This document shows, in pieces, positions 1-8,962 of a stretch of DNA of 61,261 bases. Position 1 is the first letter of the stretch. Every line of letters begins with the position of its first letter. Made by a program: the position numbers and the translations under genes. Under the pieces are notes generated by a model that was not told where the DNA came from, did no database searches, and worked only from the letters and a program-made list of their open reading frames with translations. The stretch lies in assembly GCA_021817045.1 (NCBI GenBank), contig JAKAWG010000022.1, positions 1 to 61,261 of the forward strand. Direction: 5' to 3'. Source of the stretch: Acidobacteriota bacterium (GTDB lineage Bacteria > Acidobacteriota > Terriglobia > UBA7540).

Positions 1-121
1 AAGTGTGCCAAATCTTGGGGAGCTGCGCGAACTCCTCGAGTTGCAACGAGAGATGAGCCAGCTTTATCCGCAAGGCGCAAGTGCACCTTCACAGCCGAGC
101 GCCACTCAGGATCAACAATAG
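1..121 (+). CDS. C-terminal end of an unidentified protein (partial)
   Basis: An open frame beginning at base 2 runs from the window edge to a TAG at 119-121 and encodes about 39 residues. It starts with a charged, helix-like stretch (LRELLELQREMSQLY) and ends in a Pro/Ser/Gln-rich tail. Codon use resembles the genes downstream, and the strand matches the secretion cluster, so it is probably the end of another transfer gene. Too little is present to name a family. Confidence 0.5.
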   Translation, partial: SVPNLGELRELLELQREMSQLYPQGASAPSQPSATQDQQ

Positions 122-508
122 GCCCGAATAGGAGTTCGTCTTGCCAAACCAACCCACCTCACTCGTTCCCGCCGATAGCCGGTTCCCTCGAATGCGGCTG
201 CAAGAACACTTCGAGGGAACCGCCACCTTCAGATGCTTTTGCGACTCGCAAGACCGGAGATTGTCCACGAGTTGGTCTGTCCTTGGCTCCCAGTTGAGAT
301 GCGAGGCTGCGGGCCAGGCTGGAACTTTACCTGTGTCAAGGAGCGGATCGAGGGATGTCCTCTTCTCTGTATTTCGGAGACCGTCCCAGGGATGTTTTGT
401 CAGGTGTTTGACAGAAAAGAATCTTCATTGCACAACATTCGCGGTTGGGCCGAAGCGCCGGCTGGATTCCAATAAACTCCGATTCAACCGGCCTCCGACC
501 CAACCAGA
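122..508. other. Spacer without a convincing gene
   Basis: About 390 bases separate the partial gene from the first VirB2-like gene. Two overlapping plus-strand frames are open here (127 codons at 141-524 and 80 codons at 233-475). The first lacks a ribosome binding site and protein-like composition. The second would be a cysteine-rich 80-residue peptide and cannot be wholly dismissed. No clear inverted repeat or promoter was seen. Confidence 0.4.
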
Positions 509-520
509 AAGGAGGACTCT

Positions 521-886
521 GTGACCATCAAGGCTCAGTGGGCCGCACGCGCTAAGCGGCCCCTGGTTCTCGTGGCAATCGCTTTCATCCTCCTCGGGGA
601 TTATGCCATGGCTCAGAACTTGGGCAGCACGCCCCAGTTCAACGTGGCAGTCCAGGGGCAGACGGGAGCGCAGCCCGAGGGAGCGTTTCTGAACTTCATC
701 AACTGGATCGGGAACGTCATCGCTCCGGTGGCGGCCGGAGGCGCGGTGGTGGGAGCCATCGTGTCCTGGCTGACCGGGCGAGGCTTCGGAAGGTGGCTGT
801 TTGCGGCCGGAGCCTTGCTCGCCGTTTCCGGCGTCACGCGGCTGATCGAGTACTGGATCACCAATGGAACAGGAGGTGTTACCTAA
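521..886 (+). CDS. VirB2/TrbC-like pilin-type membrane protein, copy 1
   Basis: A 121-residue protein with a signal-like N-terminus (hydrophobic stretch ending near AMA-Q) and then two hydrophobic segments, the layout of VirB2/TrbC pilin subunits. A central motif, NWIGNVIAP, followed by a glycine/alanine-rich helix and an SGVTRLIEYW segment, recurs in the next two genes. The GTG start is chosen because AAGGAGG lies at 509-515 with normal spacing. It is first in a same-strand run of T4SS genes. Assignment to VirB2 rests on size, topology and position upstream of VirB3/VirB4, not on a diagnostic residue; a cyclised TrbC-type pilin is possible. Confidence 0.6.
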   Translation: MTIKAQWAARAKRPLVLVAIAFILLGDYAMAQNLGSTPQFNVAVQGQTGAQPEGAFLNFINWIGNVIAPVAAGGAVVGAIVSWLTGRGFGRWLFAAGALLAVSGVTRLIEYWITNGTGGVT

Positions 887-1029
887 CCCAAACGCGAACC
901 CCCCACCCTGCCTGGCCATGCACGCCGGCGCAGGCAGGACACTTCAACCCGGGCAGGCAGCTCGGAAAGGAACCAACGCACGACTCAGGCTGCCTGCCCA
1001 TAACCAAGCTGAACTTTTCGAGAACACCA

Positions 1030-1695
1030 ATGACGACGCCCCAACTCTTGACCGATATCGCGAACCTGATGCTCCTGCTTGGTCCTTCAGCATCAGTTCT
1101 GTGCCTCGTGCTCGCCGGCATCAGCCTGCGGCGCGAGACGGGCGGAATCAGCTTCGTCATCGGCAGCGGGTTTATGAAATGGATGTTCTGGGCAGTCGTT
1201 TTCCTGACCATCCCTGGTTTGTTGAGCTTGTTCGGAGCATTTGGGGTCAACGTGCCGGCTCTCGGCGGAAACATCAGCTCACCGTGGCTGGCAGGCTTCG
1301 AAAGCGATGTTTCAAGTTTTGTCCGGAACTTCGTCATCGCACGGATGGTGCCGGTTCTTGCCGCCTTCATGGTCGTGCGCGGGCTCCTCGACACGGCAGA
1401 AGGTGGTCATCCTCTGCCCTCGATCCTGGGCGCGCTGTTTCTGCTCGGCGTCGAGACTACTTACACCTTGATGACCCAATTCAACACCGGAACCCAATAC
1501 TCGATGACCGACGTTCTGGGAAGCCTTTGGACTTACCTTGCGAGCGTCATCATGCCCATTGCCGCCGGGCTCGCGGTCTTTGGCGCCATCATCAACTTCT
1601 CGACTGGAAAACCCGCAATGCGCCTTGTGGCGCTTGCGCTCGCCTTCATGTGCGTTTCGGGCCTGTGGTACTTGGTCCGGGCGATGGCGCTGTAG
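1030..1695 (+). CDS. Polytopic membrane protein with VirB2-like C-terminal unit, copy 2
   Basis: A 221-residue protein with about six hydrophobic helices. The ATG at 1030 (MTTPQLLTDIANL) is chosen over the open frame reaching back to 793, because the upstream part overlaps the previous gene and lacks protein-like composition. The last 60 residues (LWTYLASVIMP, then AAGLAVFGAIINF and SGLWYLVR) align by eye with the unit in the preceding gene and with both units of the next one. The N-terminal half is not recognised. The shared motif and gene position suggest a role in the conjugative channel or pilus base; the exact role is unknown. Confidence 0.55.
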   Translation: MTTPQLLTDIANLMLLLGPSASVLCLVLAGISLRRETGGISFVIGSGFMKWMFWAVVFLTIPGLLSLFGAFGVNVPALGGNISSPWLAGFESDVSSFVRNFVIARMVPVLAAFMVVRGLLDTAEGGHPLPSILGALFLLGVETTYTLMTQFNTGTQYSMTDVLGSLWTYLASVIMPIAAGLAVFGAIINFSTGKPAMRLVALALAFMCVSGLWYLVRAMAL

Positions 1696-1706
1696 CGGAG
1701 GAGAAA

Positions 1707-2159
1707 GTGTCTTTCTATAACGGCATTCTGAACCTGACGAACTGGACGGGCAACGTGATCCTCCCCACGCTTGCCGCCGTTTTCTTCATCGTTGCAATCC
1801 TGCGTTTTTCGCGTGGTCAAGCCTACTACCAGGCGATGTACGGCGGGTTCTTGTGCCTGATGGGATCAGGCCTCGTCCGGGCTCTTGAGACATTTGCTTC
1901 GCAGCGGGCCTGGAACGATCCCAACGTTTATTGGATTTCGCTCGTGACGCTCGTCAACTGGGTTGCGAACGTCATCATGCCGCTCTTCGCGGCCCTTGAA
2001 GTCGCAGCTGGCGGCGTAACACTCGCCACCGACATTCGGGTTCACTACAGCCAAAGTTGGCAGCGGCATTTCCTCACGGCCGGTTTGTGCCTGCTCATAT
2101 CGGGCCTTTTGCGCCTCGCTGAGTTCTTCGTGAGCCAAGGCGCGGGCGGAGTGACGTAG
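1707..2159 (+). CDS. VirB2-like protein with two tandem units, copy 3
   Basis: A 150-residue membrane protein made of two copies of the motif seen in the two previous genes: residues about 10-60 (LTNWTGNVILP ... SGLVRALE) and 80-150 (LVNWVANVIMP ... SGLLRLAEFF). It ends in GAGGVT, like the GTGGVT end of copy 1. GTG at 1707 follows a GGAGGAG box. The frame is open further upstream to 864, but that part is antiparallel to nothing conserved and overlaps the previous gene, so it is excluded. The pattern points to a duplicated pilin-like domain; pilus function is inferred. Confidence 0.6.
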   Translation: MSFYNGILNLTNWTGNVILPTLAAVFFIVAILRFSRGQAYYQAMYGGFLCLMGSGLVRALETFASQRAWNDPNVYWISLVTLVNWVANVIMPLFAALEVAAGGVTLATDIRVHYSQSWQRHFLTAGLCLLISGLLRLAEFFVSQGAGGVT

Positions 2160-2209
2160 GAGGCGAAAATCATGAATTCACGAAGGCCGGAAATCTCGGA
2201 GGAACTCTC

Positions 2210-2548
2210 ATGCCACTCGATGTGACGCCCGTGCAGCGAAACCTGCGGACGCGCGTGACGTTCTTGGGCCTTGAAGCCGAAGACCTTTTCGCGATCCTGG
2301 CGCTTGCGATTATTTCAAACATCCTCGGCCGGTTCCTTCACCGCGAGATGTTCGGCCTGCCCATGAACATGGTGGTCCAGTATTTGGTGCCACTGTTGAG
2401 CGTTCCCGGCCTGATGCTTTTCAAATATGGCAAGCAACGAGGCTATTTGCTTGATTGGGTCGAGTTCCATACCAAGCCCCACGTTTATTCGGCGCTCGAA
2501 CGGGACACGCAACTCACGAAGCCTTACCTCAAGTACGGAGACGAATGA
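2210..2548 (+). CDS. virB3: VirB3/TrbD-like T4SS inner-membrane protein
   Basis: A 112-residue protein with a short cytoplasmic N-terminus (VQRNLRTRVTFLGLEAEDL) and two hydrophobic helices, then a basic and acidic tail. Length, topology and position directly before VirB4 match VirB3/TrbD, which sits at the inner membrane beside the VirB4 ATPase. A GGAGG box lies about 9 bases before ATG. The stop overlaps the VirB4 start (ATGA at 2545-2548), so the two are translationally coupled. Confidence 0.75.
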   Translation: MPLDVTPVQRNLRTRVTFLGLEAEDLFAILALAIISNILGRFLHREMFGLPMNMVVQYLVPLLSVPGLMLFKYGKQRGYLLDWVEFHTKPHVYSALERDTQLTKPYLKYGDE

Positions 2549-5202
2549 TGCCCGCCACTTTGGATCAATACGAACGCTCTCTCACGGCTCCTGCCCTTTG
2601 TGAGCAATTAAGAATTCGCGACCTCCTGGACAACGTTGCAATCCAGACCGATGGCTCCTTTGTCGCGGGCTACGAGCTGAGCGGCCTGACGGCGCTTTAC
2701 GCAAGCGATGAGGATCGCAATCGCAACAAGCAGGCCCTTGAAGCGCTGGTGCGGTCGCTACCAGAGCGATCTGTCCGGATGCAGATTCGGTTTGAGATTG
2801 CTGAAGGGGCAGGCGACCTGCTCGCACGATACAACCGGGAGCAACGCAACCCTGGCGCTGTCCTACAGGCGATTGACAGGGAGCATGTCCTCGCGTGGCG
2901 CGAGAGGGACGGCAATGGCCAATACCTCCGGCATCTGCTTCACGCCTATTTCATCTGGAACCCGCGAGTCCATCACCAATCCCCAGATTTTGAGTGGAAG
3001 CGAAAGATGAAATCCTCCGCGGGAGGCGGATGGAGCCTCGCCGCCACCAAGTGCGTTGAGCGCACGCGCCGAGAACACGAGGACTTGCTCGCCGAATTCA
3101 ACAGCTTGATGGCCGGCGTCGAAGCGACACTCAACACAACTGGCGTGGGAGTCAGGAGGCTGACACATCAGGAACTATTTCTTGAAATCAAGCAGGCACT
3201 GAATCCTTTGATTCAGGACACACTCCGTTTCAGATCCTTTGAACATCAGTTGGTTTACGAGAGCGCCCGCGCTCAGGCCGCGAACGTCAATATCGAGGAC
3301 GAAGCCGATGACTATCTCAAGATCGGCGGTCTGCTTTACTCATTCATCAGCCTCAAAGACCTCCCCGACGCCACATTCCCAGGAATGCTACGGGAACTCC
3401 TTGGTGTGCCTTTTCCGCTGGTCGCCAACGTGGAAGTCACGCTGCCCGACCAGGCCAAGGTTCAGAAGCAGTTCAAGTCGCGCCTTCGGAAGATGATGGC
3501 AGCCCAGCGCGACATTCACGGGGGCTTTCGCCTCAATGTTGACGCCCAGGTTGCCGAGGAGCAACTGATCGAAGTCCTGAAAAAGGTCATTTCAAGCTCG
3601 CTCAAGGTGTGCGAGACAAGCCTGATCGTGGGAATCCGGACATCAAAGCCGGTCCACAGCCGGGCGGACCGCGAGGAAGCGGAACGTATCCTCGCCGACC
3701 GCCGCCAGCGCGTGCTTCATGCCCTTGGCCGGATGAACGGCGCGCGGGGCATCCCGGAGATGCTAGCGCAAAAGCGGCTTTACTTCGGGAGTCTACCGGC
3801 GATGGCGAGCGATAACAAGCGGGAGATTCCGCAGCTCACACTTCACGCTGCGGACTTATTGCCCGTCGAAGTCCCCTGGCGCGGCACACCTCACTCGCCC
3901 GTGATGCTTTTTGAGACTCCCGAGCGCCAGTTAATCCCCTTCTCGCCGTTCGACTCATCGCTTGGCGACGCCAACATGCTGATTATGGCGAAAAGCGGCG
4001 GTGGGAAAACCTTTATGGCCCAGATGTTCCTGCTGATGCTCGCGAGGACGAACCCGCTGATTTCGATCCTTGAGCGCGGGGATTCCTACCGGCCGCTGGT
4101 TGAGCTAATGGGTGGGCGCACGATTGCCGTGGACCTCGAAGGGCGCGAGACGCTCAACCCGTGGGACCTGCCGCCTGGAGAAACGCAGCCCACCAAAGAC
4201 AAAATCGCGTTTCTCAAAAACCTGACGCTCCACATGATCGGCCACGACCGCCGCTCGGACGATACTCTCCTTGACAATCTTCTGAGCGACGCCATCGCAC
4301 GCACATACAAACGCTGCGCCTCGCGTTTTTCGAATCCTATTCCGACCTTTAACGACCTCAAGGAAGAACTCGCCAACTGGCGGGACGAGGAACGCATGCA
4401 AAGGACGATGGACGAGGCAAAGCTTGCTTCCATCAAGCTCCGGTCTTGGACTGGTGACAAAGGTGTTTACGCGAACTTGTTTGACCGCCGGACGACGATG
4501 CGGCTCGACGCAAGCTGGCTCTTCTTTGACGTCGAAGGCCTAAGTTCGGACTCGCAGCTTGAAACGGCGATGAGCATGGTCATTGCCCACGCGGTTTCCG
4601 AGCGCGCCTCCGGCAAAACTGGTCAGCCCTCTATCACGGTCCTAGATGAATGCTGGGCACTGCTTGATTCGCCAAGCCTTGCGCCCGAGGTCGTCCAACT
4701 CTTCCGCACCGCAAGGAAGCGGTACGGAAGTGTCTGGGGCATTAGCCAGACGCCGGAAGATTTTGTCGGCACGGAAGCGAAGCCGCGCGAACACGGGCCT
4801 GGAATTCTTAAAAATGCCACCACAAAGATCATCGGCCAGCAGCCGGGCGATACAAGCGTCCTGGTCAAGCACCTTTCGCTCAATCCTGCAGCAGTGCGAG
4901 AAGTAAAGGAATTTAGCGCCCCCCAGAAGGGCCAATCCGCCCGCGCCTTGTTGGTTCTTGGAGAAAAGTCGGAGACCACTCAAACGATTTGCCTTGTGCC
5001 CACGGCGCTTGACTACTGGATTTGCACGACGTTTCCGCGTGAGCGGCACTACCGGGCACGGTTCTTGGACGAGCATAAGGGCGAGCCACTTCTTGAGTGC
5101 TATCAGCAACTCGCCGAGAAGTTCCCGAGGGGATTGGCTGATCTTCCGCCGCTGCCGGAGGAGTCCACTGCGAAGACTGAGGAGATTGTGGCCGCAGGGT
5201 GA
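2545..5202 (+). CDS. virB4: VirB4/TrbE-type conjugation ATPase
   Basis: An 885-residue HerA/FtsK-superfamily ATPase that powers pilus assembly and substrate transfer at the inner membrane. Walker A is SGGGKT at residues 484-489; Walker B is VLDE at 699-702 (ITVLDECW). The N-terminal 450 residues resemble the VirB4/CagE N-domain. Later GISQTPEDF and a KIIGQQ segment match the C-terminal lobe of VirB4/TraC. The start is ATG 2545, or the adjacent ATG 2548, overlapping the virB3 stop; the frame is open back to 2455 inside virB3, which is rejected. Length is usual for the family and the gene looks intact. Confidence 0.93.
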   Translation: MMPATLDQYERSLTAPALCEQLRIRDLLDNVAIQTDGSFVAGYELSGLTALYASDEDRNRNKQALEALVRSLPERSVRMQIRFEIAEGAGDLLARYNREQRNPGAVLQAIDREHVLAWRERDGNGQYLRHLLHAYFIWNPRVHHQSPDFEWKRKMKSSAGGGWSLAATKCVERTRREHEDLLAEFNSLMAGVEATLNTTGVGVRRLTHQELFLEIKQALNPLIQDTLRFRSFEHQLVYESARAQAANVNIEDEADDYLKIGGLLYSFISLKDLPDATFPGMLRELLGVPFPLVANVEVTLPDQAKVQKQFKSRLRKMMAAQRDIHGGFRLNVDAQVAEEQLIEVLKKVISSSLKVCETSLIVGIRTSKPVHSRADREEAERILADRRQRVLHALGRMNGARGIPEMLAQKRLYFGSLPAMASDNKREIPQLTLHAADLLPVEVPWRGTPHSPVMLFETPERQLIPFSPFDSSLGDANMLIMAKSGGGKTFMAQMFLLMLARTNPLISILERGDSYRPLVELMGGRTIAVDLEGRETLNPWDLPPGETQPTKDKIAFLKNLTLHMIGHDRRSDDTLLDNLLSDAIARTYKRCASRFSNPIPTFNDLKEELANWRDEERMQRTMDEAKLASIKLRSWTGDKGVYANLFDRRTTMRLDASWLFFDVEGLSSDSQLETAMSMVIAHAVSERASGKTGQPSITVLDECWALLDSPSLAPEVVQLFRTARKRYGSVWGISQTPEDFVGTEAKPREHGPGILKNATTKIIGQQPGDTSVLVKHLSLNPAAVREVKEFSAPQKGQSARALLVLGEKSETTQTICLVPTALDYWICTTFPRERHYRARFLDEHKGEPLLECYQQLAEKFPRGLADLPPLPEESTAKTEEIVAAG

Positions 5203-5283
5203 GACGACAAATGGTCAGGGCTGGAATTCGGAGTGCGCGAAAAGGATCGTGAGCCGCTTAGGGCTCTGGAACGGAGGGCATTT

Positions 5284-6099
5284 ATGACAGCCGTGTTCTT
5301 ACTTCTCTTTACGTGGGGCATTGTGAGAGCAAAGACGCGAAAGCAGGTGCTTGCTCTCGCCCTTGTGGGCACAACGGCGGCGGTGCTCGTGGCCCGACCG
5401 CAGCGCGCCTACGGACAGACCCTCGTGGGCGAAATCCAGGCCGTGCTGAACGTCATCAATGGCCTTATCCAAACCGCGCTCAATGCGATCCACACGGTGA
5501 CGGGCGCAATCAGCGCGTTCTACCAGAGCGTCGCCTGGCCGGTTCAGCTGATCAATCAGGCGAAGGCACTTGTCTCCCAAATGATCACCCAATACCGAAG
5601 CCTCATGCGGAGCATTTTCAACATCAACCTCGCGAGCGCGACCTTGCCGGCAGCGCAAAGCCTCGAAAACGTGATCCGCAATCCGCAGGTCAACGATTTC
5701 GGCTCGCTCGCGACGGATTACAGGAATGTCTACGGCTCCCTGCCGTCGGCAACGGCGGTAAGTCCGCAGGACCGGATGATGATTGACGTGGACGACGCCT
5801 TAGCCCAGGACAACCTGAAAACGTTGAAAGAAACCGGCGACGCCGGCGAGACCGAGCTTGGGATTGCCAACCGAATCGAAGACGCAGCCAGCCAAGCAGC
5901 GCCCGGCTCGGCGCCTTTTCTCACGGCGAGCGCTGTCGCAGCAAGTATCGAGAGCCAGGCACTCACACAAAAGATGATCGCGGCAGAACTGCGCCAAGAG
6001 GCCGCGCGTCTTGCCCACTCGAATGCCCTCCGCAAACGCGGCGTGGCCTACGCGGGCGCGTTCAGCAACTCAATTGAGAAAATGCTTCAGCCAAGGTAG
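5284..6099 (+). CDS. TrbJ/VirB5-like secreted transfer protein, copy 1
   Basis: A 271-residue exported protein. The N-terminus has two hydrophobic stretches ending near QRAYGQ, consistent with a signal peptide. The mature part is alpha-helical: SVAWPVQLINQAKALVSQM, SATLPAAQSLE and a C-terminal helical bundle ending MLQPR. Helical VirB5/TrbJ proteins have this style and lie between VirB4 and VirB6/TrbL, as here. ATG 5284 is favoured over GTG 5233 because GGAGGG precedes it. A diverged paralogue follows at once. Family assignment is from architecture and context. Confidence 0.6.
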   Translation: MTAVFLLLFTWGIVRAKTRKQVLALALVGTTAAVLVARPQRAYGQTLVGEIQAVLNVINGLIQTALNAIHTVTGAISAFYQSVAWPVQLINQAKALVSQMITQYRSLMRSIFNINLASATLPAAQSLENVIRNPQVNDFGSLATDYRNVYGSLPSATAVSPQDRMMIDVDDALAQDNLKTLKETGDAGETELGIANRIEDAASQAAPGSAPFLTASAVAASIESQALTQKMIAAELRQEAARLAHSNALRKRGVAYAGAFSNSIEKMLQPR

Positions 6100-6121
6100 C
6101 GACTTTAGGGAGGACCGTTAA

Positions 6122-6964
6122 ATGACCGAAAAACTTCAGAGGCTTGGGAAATCCATGAGGCAGTCGGTATCAAGAGGTACCGGATGGGTCTCGAAATACA
6201 AATTCAAGGTTGCGGTCCTTGCTCTGGTGTTCATGCTGGCCGCGCCACGGCCGGTAAAAAGCCAGTTCCTCGATCCTTGTTGCGCCATTCTCGAAGCCGG
6301 CTTATCCACGATCGCAAGCACACTCTCAGGTGTGATTGGCGGGGGTTTGAACTCGATTCTGTCGGTGGACAAGACAATCCAGAACTTCGAGCAGACAGTT
6401 GTGTGGCCCCAGCAGCTTATTTCCGAGGCGAAGGCGCTCGTGGGACAGCTTCAAGGGGTCTTCACTCAAATCCGCAACGTCACGAGCATCCCGGTCGCAA
6501 GCGCCACGCTCCCGGCCACACAGCAACTCGAAGGCAATCTCCTTTCAGCGAACGCCAATCAGGTCAGCAGCACCAGCCAGGACTACACCGCGGTCTATGG
6601 GCAGGTTCCGAACCAGACCGCCGCACCGCCTGTTGTTCGAAATGAAATTGACATGAGCGACGCCGTCGCCGAAGACGCGATGAAGCGGGCGATCGAGATT
6701 GACAATCTGGCGAACCTTGAAATTCAAGCCGCTAGTCAAATCAACCAAAGCATCGAAACCGCCGCACCCGGCAGCGCTCCGATCATCGAGGCCCAGGCCG
6801 ACGCGTGGCTCGTGCGCGCAAACGCTTACACCCAGGCAGCCTTGGCCGACCTGATGCGCGTGCGAGCAGTTGACCTTGCGAACGCCGGCGCTGACCTAAA
6901 GATGGGCTCGTCCAATGCGGTAGGCCTGCAGCAGAAAATCCAACAAATGCTCAATCCCCGGTGA
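6122..6964 (+). CDS. TrbJ/VirB5-like secreted transfer protein, copy 2
   Basis: A 280-residue paralogue of the preceding protein. Shared landmarks in order: a WPQQLISEAKALVGQL helix, an SATLPATQQLE block, a DYTAVYGQVP segment, an AAPGSAP motif and the ending MLNPR (MLQPR in copy 1). A basic N-terminus is followed by a hydrophobic segment ending near VKSQ, probably the signal peptide. GGGAGG lies before ATG 6122. Two adjacent VirB5-like genes suggest minor pilus-tip or adhesin subunits that have diverged; that role is inferred. Confidence 0.6.
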   Translation: MTEKLQRLGKSMRQSVSRGTGWVSKYKFKVAVLALVFMLAAPRPVKSQFLDPCCAILEAGLSTIASTLSGVIGGGLNSILSVDKTIQNFEQTVVWPQQLISEAKALVGQLQGVFTQIRNVTSIPVASATLPATQQLEGNLLSANANQVSSTSQDYTAVYGQVPNQTAAPPVVRNEIDMSDAVAEDAMKRAIEIDNLANLEIQAASQINQSIETAAPGSAPIIEAQADAWLVRANAYTQAALADLMRVRAVDLANAGADLKMGSSNAVGLQQKIQQMLNPR

Positions 6965-6968
6965 ACAC

Positions 6969-7817
6969 ATGTTCTATTTCCAGCAGATGTTTCTGAACGC
7001 TTTGGACGGGATCGACACCCACGGCATCACGAATGGCGTCGTCGGCATTGCGAGCACCATCTTGATTATCAGCTTTCTCTACGGTGCTTATCAGGCTTTC
7101 TCGAGCGGGGGAGATGTCCGGGCTCTGGGGATTTCCGGAATCAAGTATTTGCTCTTGGGCCTCGTGTTCACGAGCTACGCCGCGATCTTCCGCGACATCA
7201 ACACCATGTTCAATTCTGTGGCCCATTCCATCACAAGCTTCGTCAGCGCCCCGGACATGTTCAGCAACTGGATGGGGCAGATCCAGAGCTATTGGATGAA
7301 CAACGGAACCCAATCCTTGTGGTCGATCATTGGCGGAGTGGGGGCGAGCTTGTCGGGACTGCTCGATGCCCTCCTGATCGTCGTGGCCTTAATTCTGTTG
7401 CCCATTACCTATGCGCTCTTTGCGTTGTTCTATTCACTTTACGGGTCGGTCCTCTACGTTACAGGGCCGCTGGTGCTGGCCTTGCTGCCGGCGAATGGCG
7501 TGGGGCAACTGGCCCGCACCTACCTCGTCAACATGCTGATCTTCCAGGCCTGGGGGATTCTCTATGCCATCTTTAGCGCCCTCATGGTCGTTCTTAACAC
7601 GAACAGCGTCTCGAACGTATTGAACTCGGGCGGGGTCGCAGGATTCTTTCAGAATTCGAGCCAGGACCTGTTGCTCGCGCTCGCGAGCATCCTCTTTTCG
7701 ATCTCAATCGCGCTTATTCCGTTTCTTGCGAGCCGGATCGTCCGTGGTGACGTGGGGAGCACAGTCATGGTGATGGCGCGCTCGGCGATGTGGGGATGGA
7801 CAGGAGTGAAGAAATAA
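6969..7817 (+). CDS. TrbL/VirB6-like polytopic T4SS protein
   Basis: A 282-residue integral membrane protein with about six hydrophobic helices, a central loop (about residues 95-115) and a basic C-terminus (MWGWTGVKK). VirB6/TrbL proteins form the inner-membrane channel and follow VirB5/TrbJ, as here. It begins four bases after the preceding stop, so coupling is likely. No diagnostic motif is available for this family; topology and gene order carry the call. Confidence 0.7.
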   Translation: MFYFQQMFLNALDGIDTHGITNGVVGIASTILIISFLYGAYQAFSSGGDVRALGISGIKYLLLGLVFTSYAAIFRDINTMFNSVAHSITSFVSAPDMFSNWMGQIQSYWMNNGTQSLWSIIGGVGASLSGLLDALLIVVALILLPITYALFALFYSLYGSVLYVTGPLVLALLPANGVGQLARTYLVNMLIFQAWGILYAIFSALMVVLNTNSVSNVLNSGGVAGFFQNSSQDLLLALASILFSISIALIPFLASRIVRGDVGSTVMVMARSAMWGWTGVKK

Positions 7818-7847
7818 GAAGAGGCCAACAAGGCTAAGGGTGGAGGC

Positions 7848-8603
7848 ATGAAACAAATGAAATCATCGGCAAGCCGGCCGGAAATCACGAGCTACACCAA
7901 ATATTACGAGCACGACGGCATGCTCCGGGCCTACGCCAACCGCGCCATGCTGCTTGCCATGATCTTCGGCCTGATTGCCATGACCTCGCTTGGGTTCGCG
8001 ATTTACGTGCGGTTGCAACCGCCCACGGTCATCAGGGTTGACAAGAGCGGCGACGCGACCGTGGTCGGAGCGGCGAAACATGGGCCAACACGCCTCTTTG
8101 AATTTTCGGCCGAAGCTGCGAGCGAAGCGGCGCCAACTGACCTTGAAGGGCGGGCGCGCGTGAAGGAGTTTCTCGAACAATACTTGAGCTACACGCCCGA
8201 CTCGGTTGATAGCAACCTTTCAGACGCCCTCAACATGATGTCTGTAAACCTCCGCACGTACACCCTTGGTCAGCTTCGGGATGCGAATACGGTCGGCAAC
8301 ATCAAAGACAACCACATCATCTCGGACTTTGCGATTCGCTCGATTGATCACATCAAGAACACGCCGTGGACCTACCTGGTCTTCGGGGTTAAGGAAATCC
8401 ACGAAGTCCATAAGGGTACGGAAACGACGGACCGGATCGTCGGGCGCTACACGGTGCGCCTGGTTGAAGACCGGAGGACGGTGGATAACCCAAGCGGATT
8501 ACTTGTCGCTGAGTACAGAGAACAGCAGATGGTAGGTGATCGGGAAACAGGGCTTCTCCAGCACAGCGACCTGGAGATGCCATCGGCTGATCAACAACAG
8601 TAA
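7848..8603 (+). CDS. virB8: VirB8/TrbF-like T4SS assembly protein
   Basis: A 251-residue bitopic protein: a cytoplasmic N-terminus (ITSYTKYYEHDGMLRAYANR), one membrane helix at about residues 33-54, then a periplasmic domain of the NTF2-like type (KEFLEQYLSYTPDSVD ... YTVRLVEDRR). VirB8/TraE/TrbF proteins scaffold the T4SS inner-membrane complex. GTGGAGG lies before ATG 7848. The last 15 residues are polar and may be specific to this element. Confidence 0.72.
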   Translation: MKQMKSSASRPEITSYTKYYEHDGMLRAYANRAMLLAMIFGLIAMTSLGFAIYVRLQPPTVIRVDKSGDATVVGAAKHGPTRLFEFSAEAASEAAPTDLEGRARVKEFLEQYLSYTPDSVDSNLSDALNMMSVNLRTYTLGQLRDANTVGNIKDNHIISDFAIRSIDHIKNTPWTYLVFGVKEIHEVHKGTETTDRIVGRYTVRLVEDRRTVDNPSGLLVAEYREQQMVGDRETGLLQHSDLEMPSADQQQ

Positions 8604-8632
8604 ACGTGAATTCTTGCGAGTGGGAGGAAGAA

Positions 8633-8935
8633 ATGCCAGTGCCAACGACAGAGATTGCAGAGGCAAAAGGTTCACAAACGTCAACGCGGCCTGTGCGCCC
8701 GGCGAGGCAGGAAGGAGCTCCGCAGGCGGCTACGCCAACCGCGCGCTTCTTCTTGGCGAAGTCCGGTGCGACTGGCACAACACCTGCGCTCGACCGCGAG
8801 TGCGCAGCTGAGGCTGAGGCGATGGCGGAAGCCTTTAAGGCCGGGACAAGCTATTACGCCGTAACTGAATACCGGGCCGTGGTCGATTGCACCGGCAAGC
8901 AGCCACAGTTCAAGAAAGAGGTCGTAAAGAAATAA
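8633..8935 (+). CDS. Small hypothetical protein in T4SS cluster
   Basis: A 100-residue soluble protein of unknown family. The first 45 residues are Pro/Ala/Thr/Arg-rich and probably disordered; the remainder (ECAAEAEAMAEAFKAGTSYYAVTEYRAVVDCTG) could be one helix plus strands. ATG 8633 is preferred over GTG 8606 because GGGAGG precedes it at proper spacing. It is wedged between virB8 and the hairpin region upstream of the polymerase-like gene. Confidence 0.55.
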   Translation: MPVPTTEIAEAKGSQTSTRPVRPARQEGAPQAATPTARFFLAKSGATGTTPALDRECAAEAEAMAEAFKAGTSYYAVTEYRAVVDCTGKQPQFKKEVVKK

Positions 8936-8962
8936 TTCTGGCTTCATTTGAATAGAGGCTTA

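Noticed and set aside
864..1706. Long plus-strand frame continuous with the third VirB2-like gene (431 codons in total)
   Set aside because: The upstream part is Arg/His/Pro-rich, overlaps the second VirB2-like gene in another frame, and the GTG at 1707 has its own ribosome binding site.
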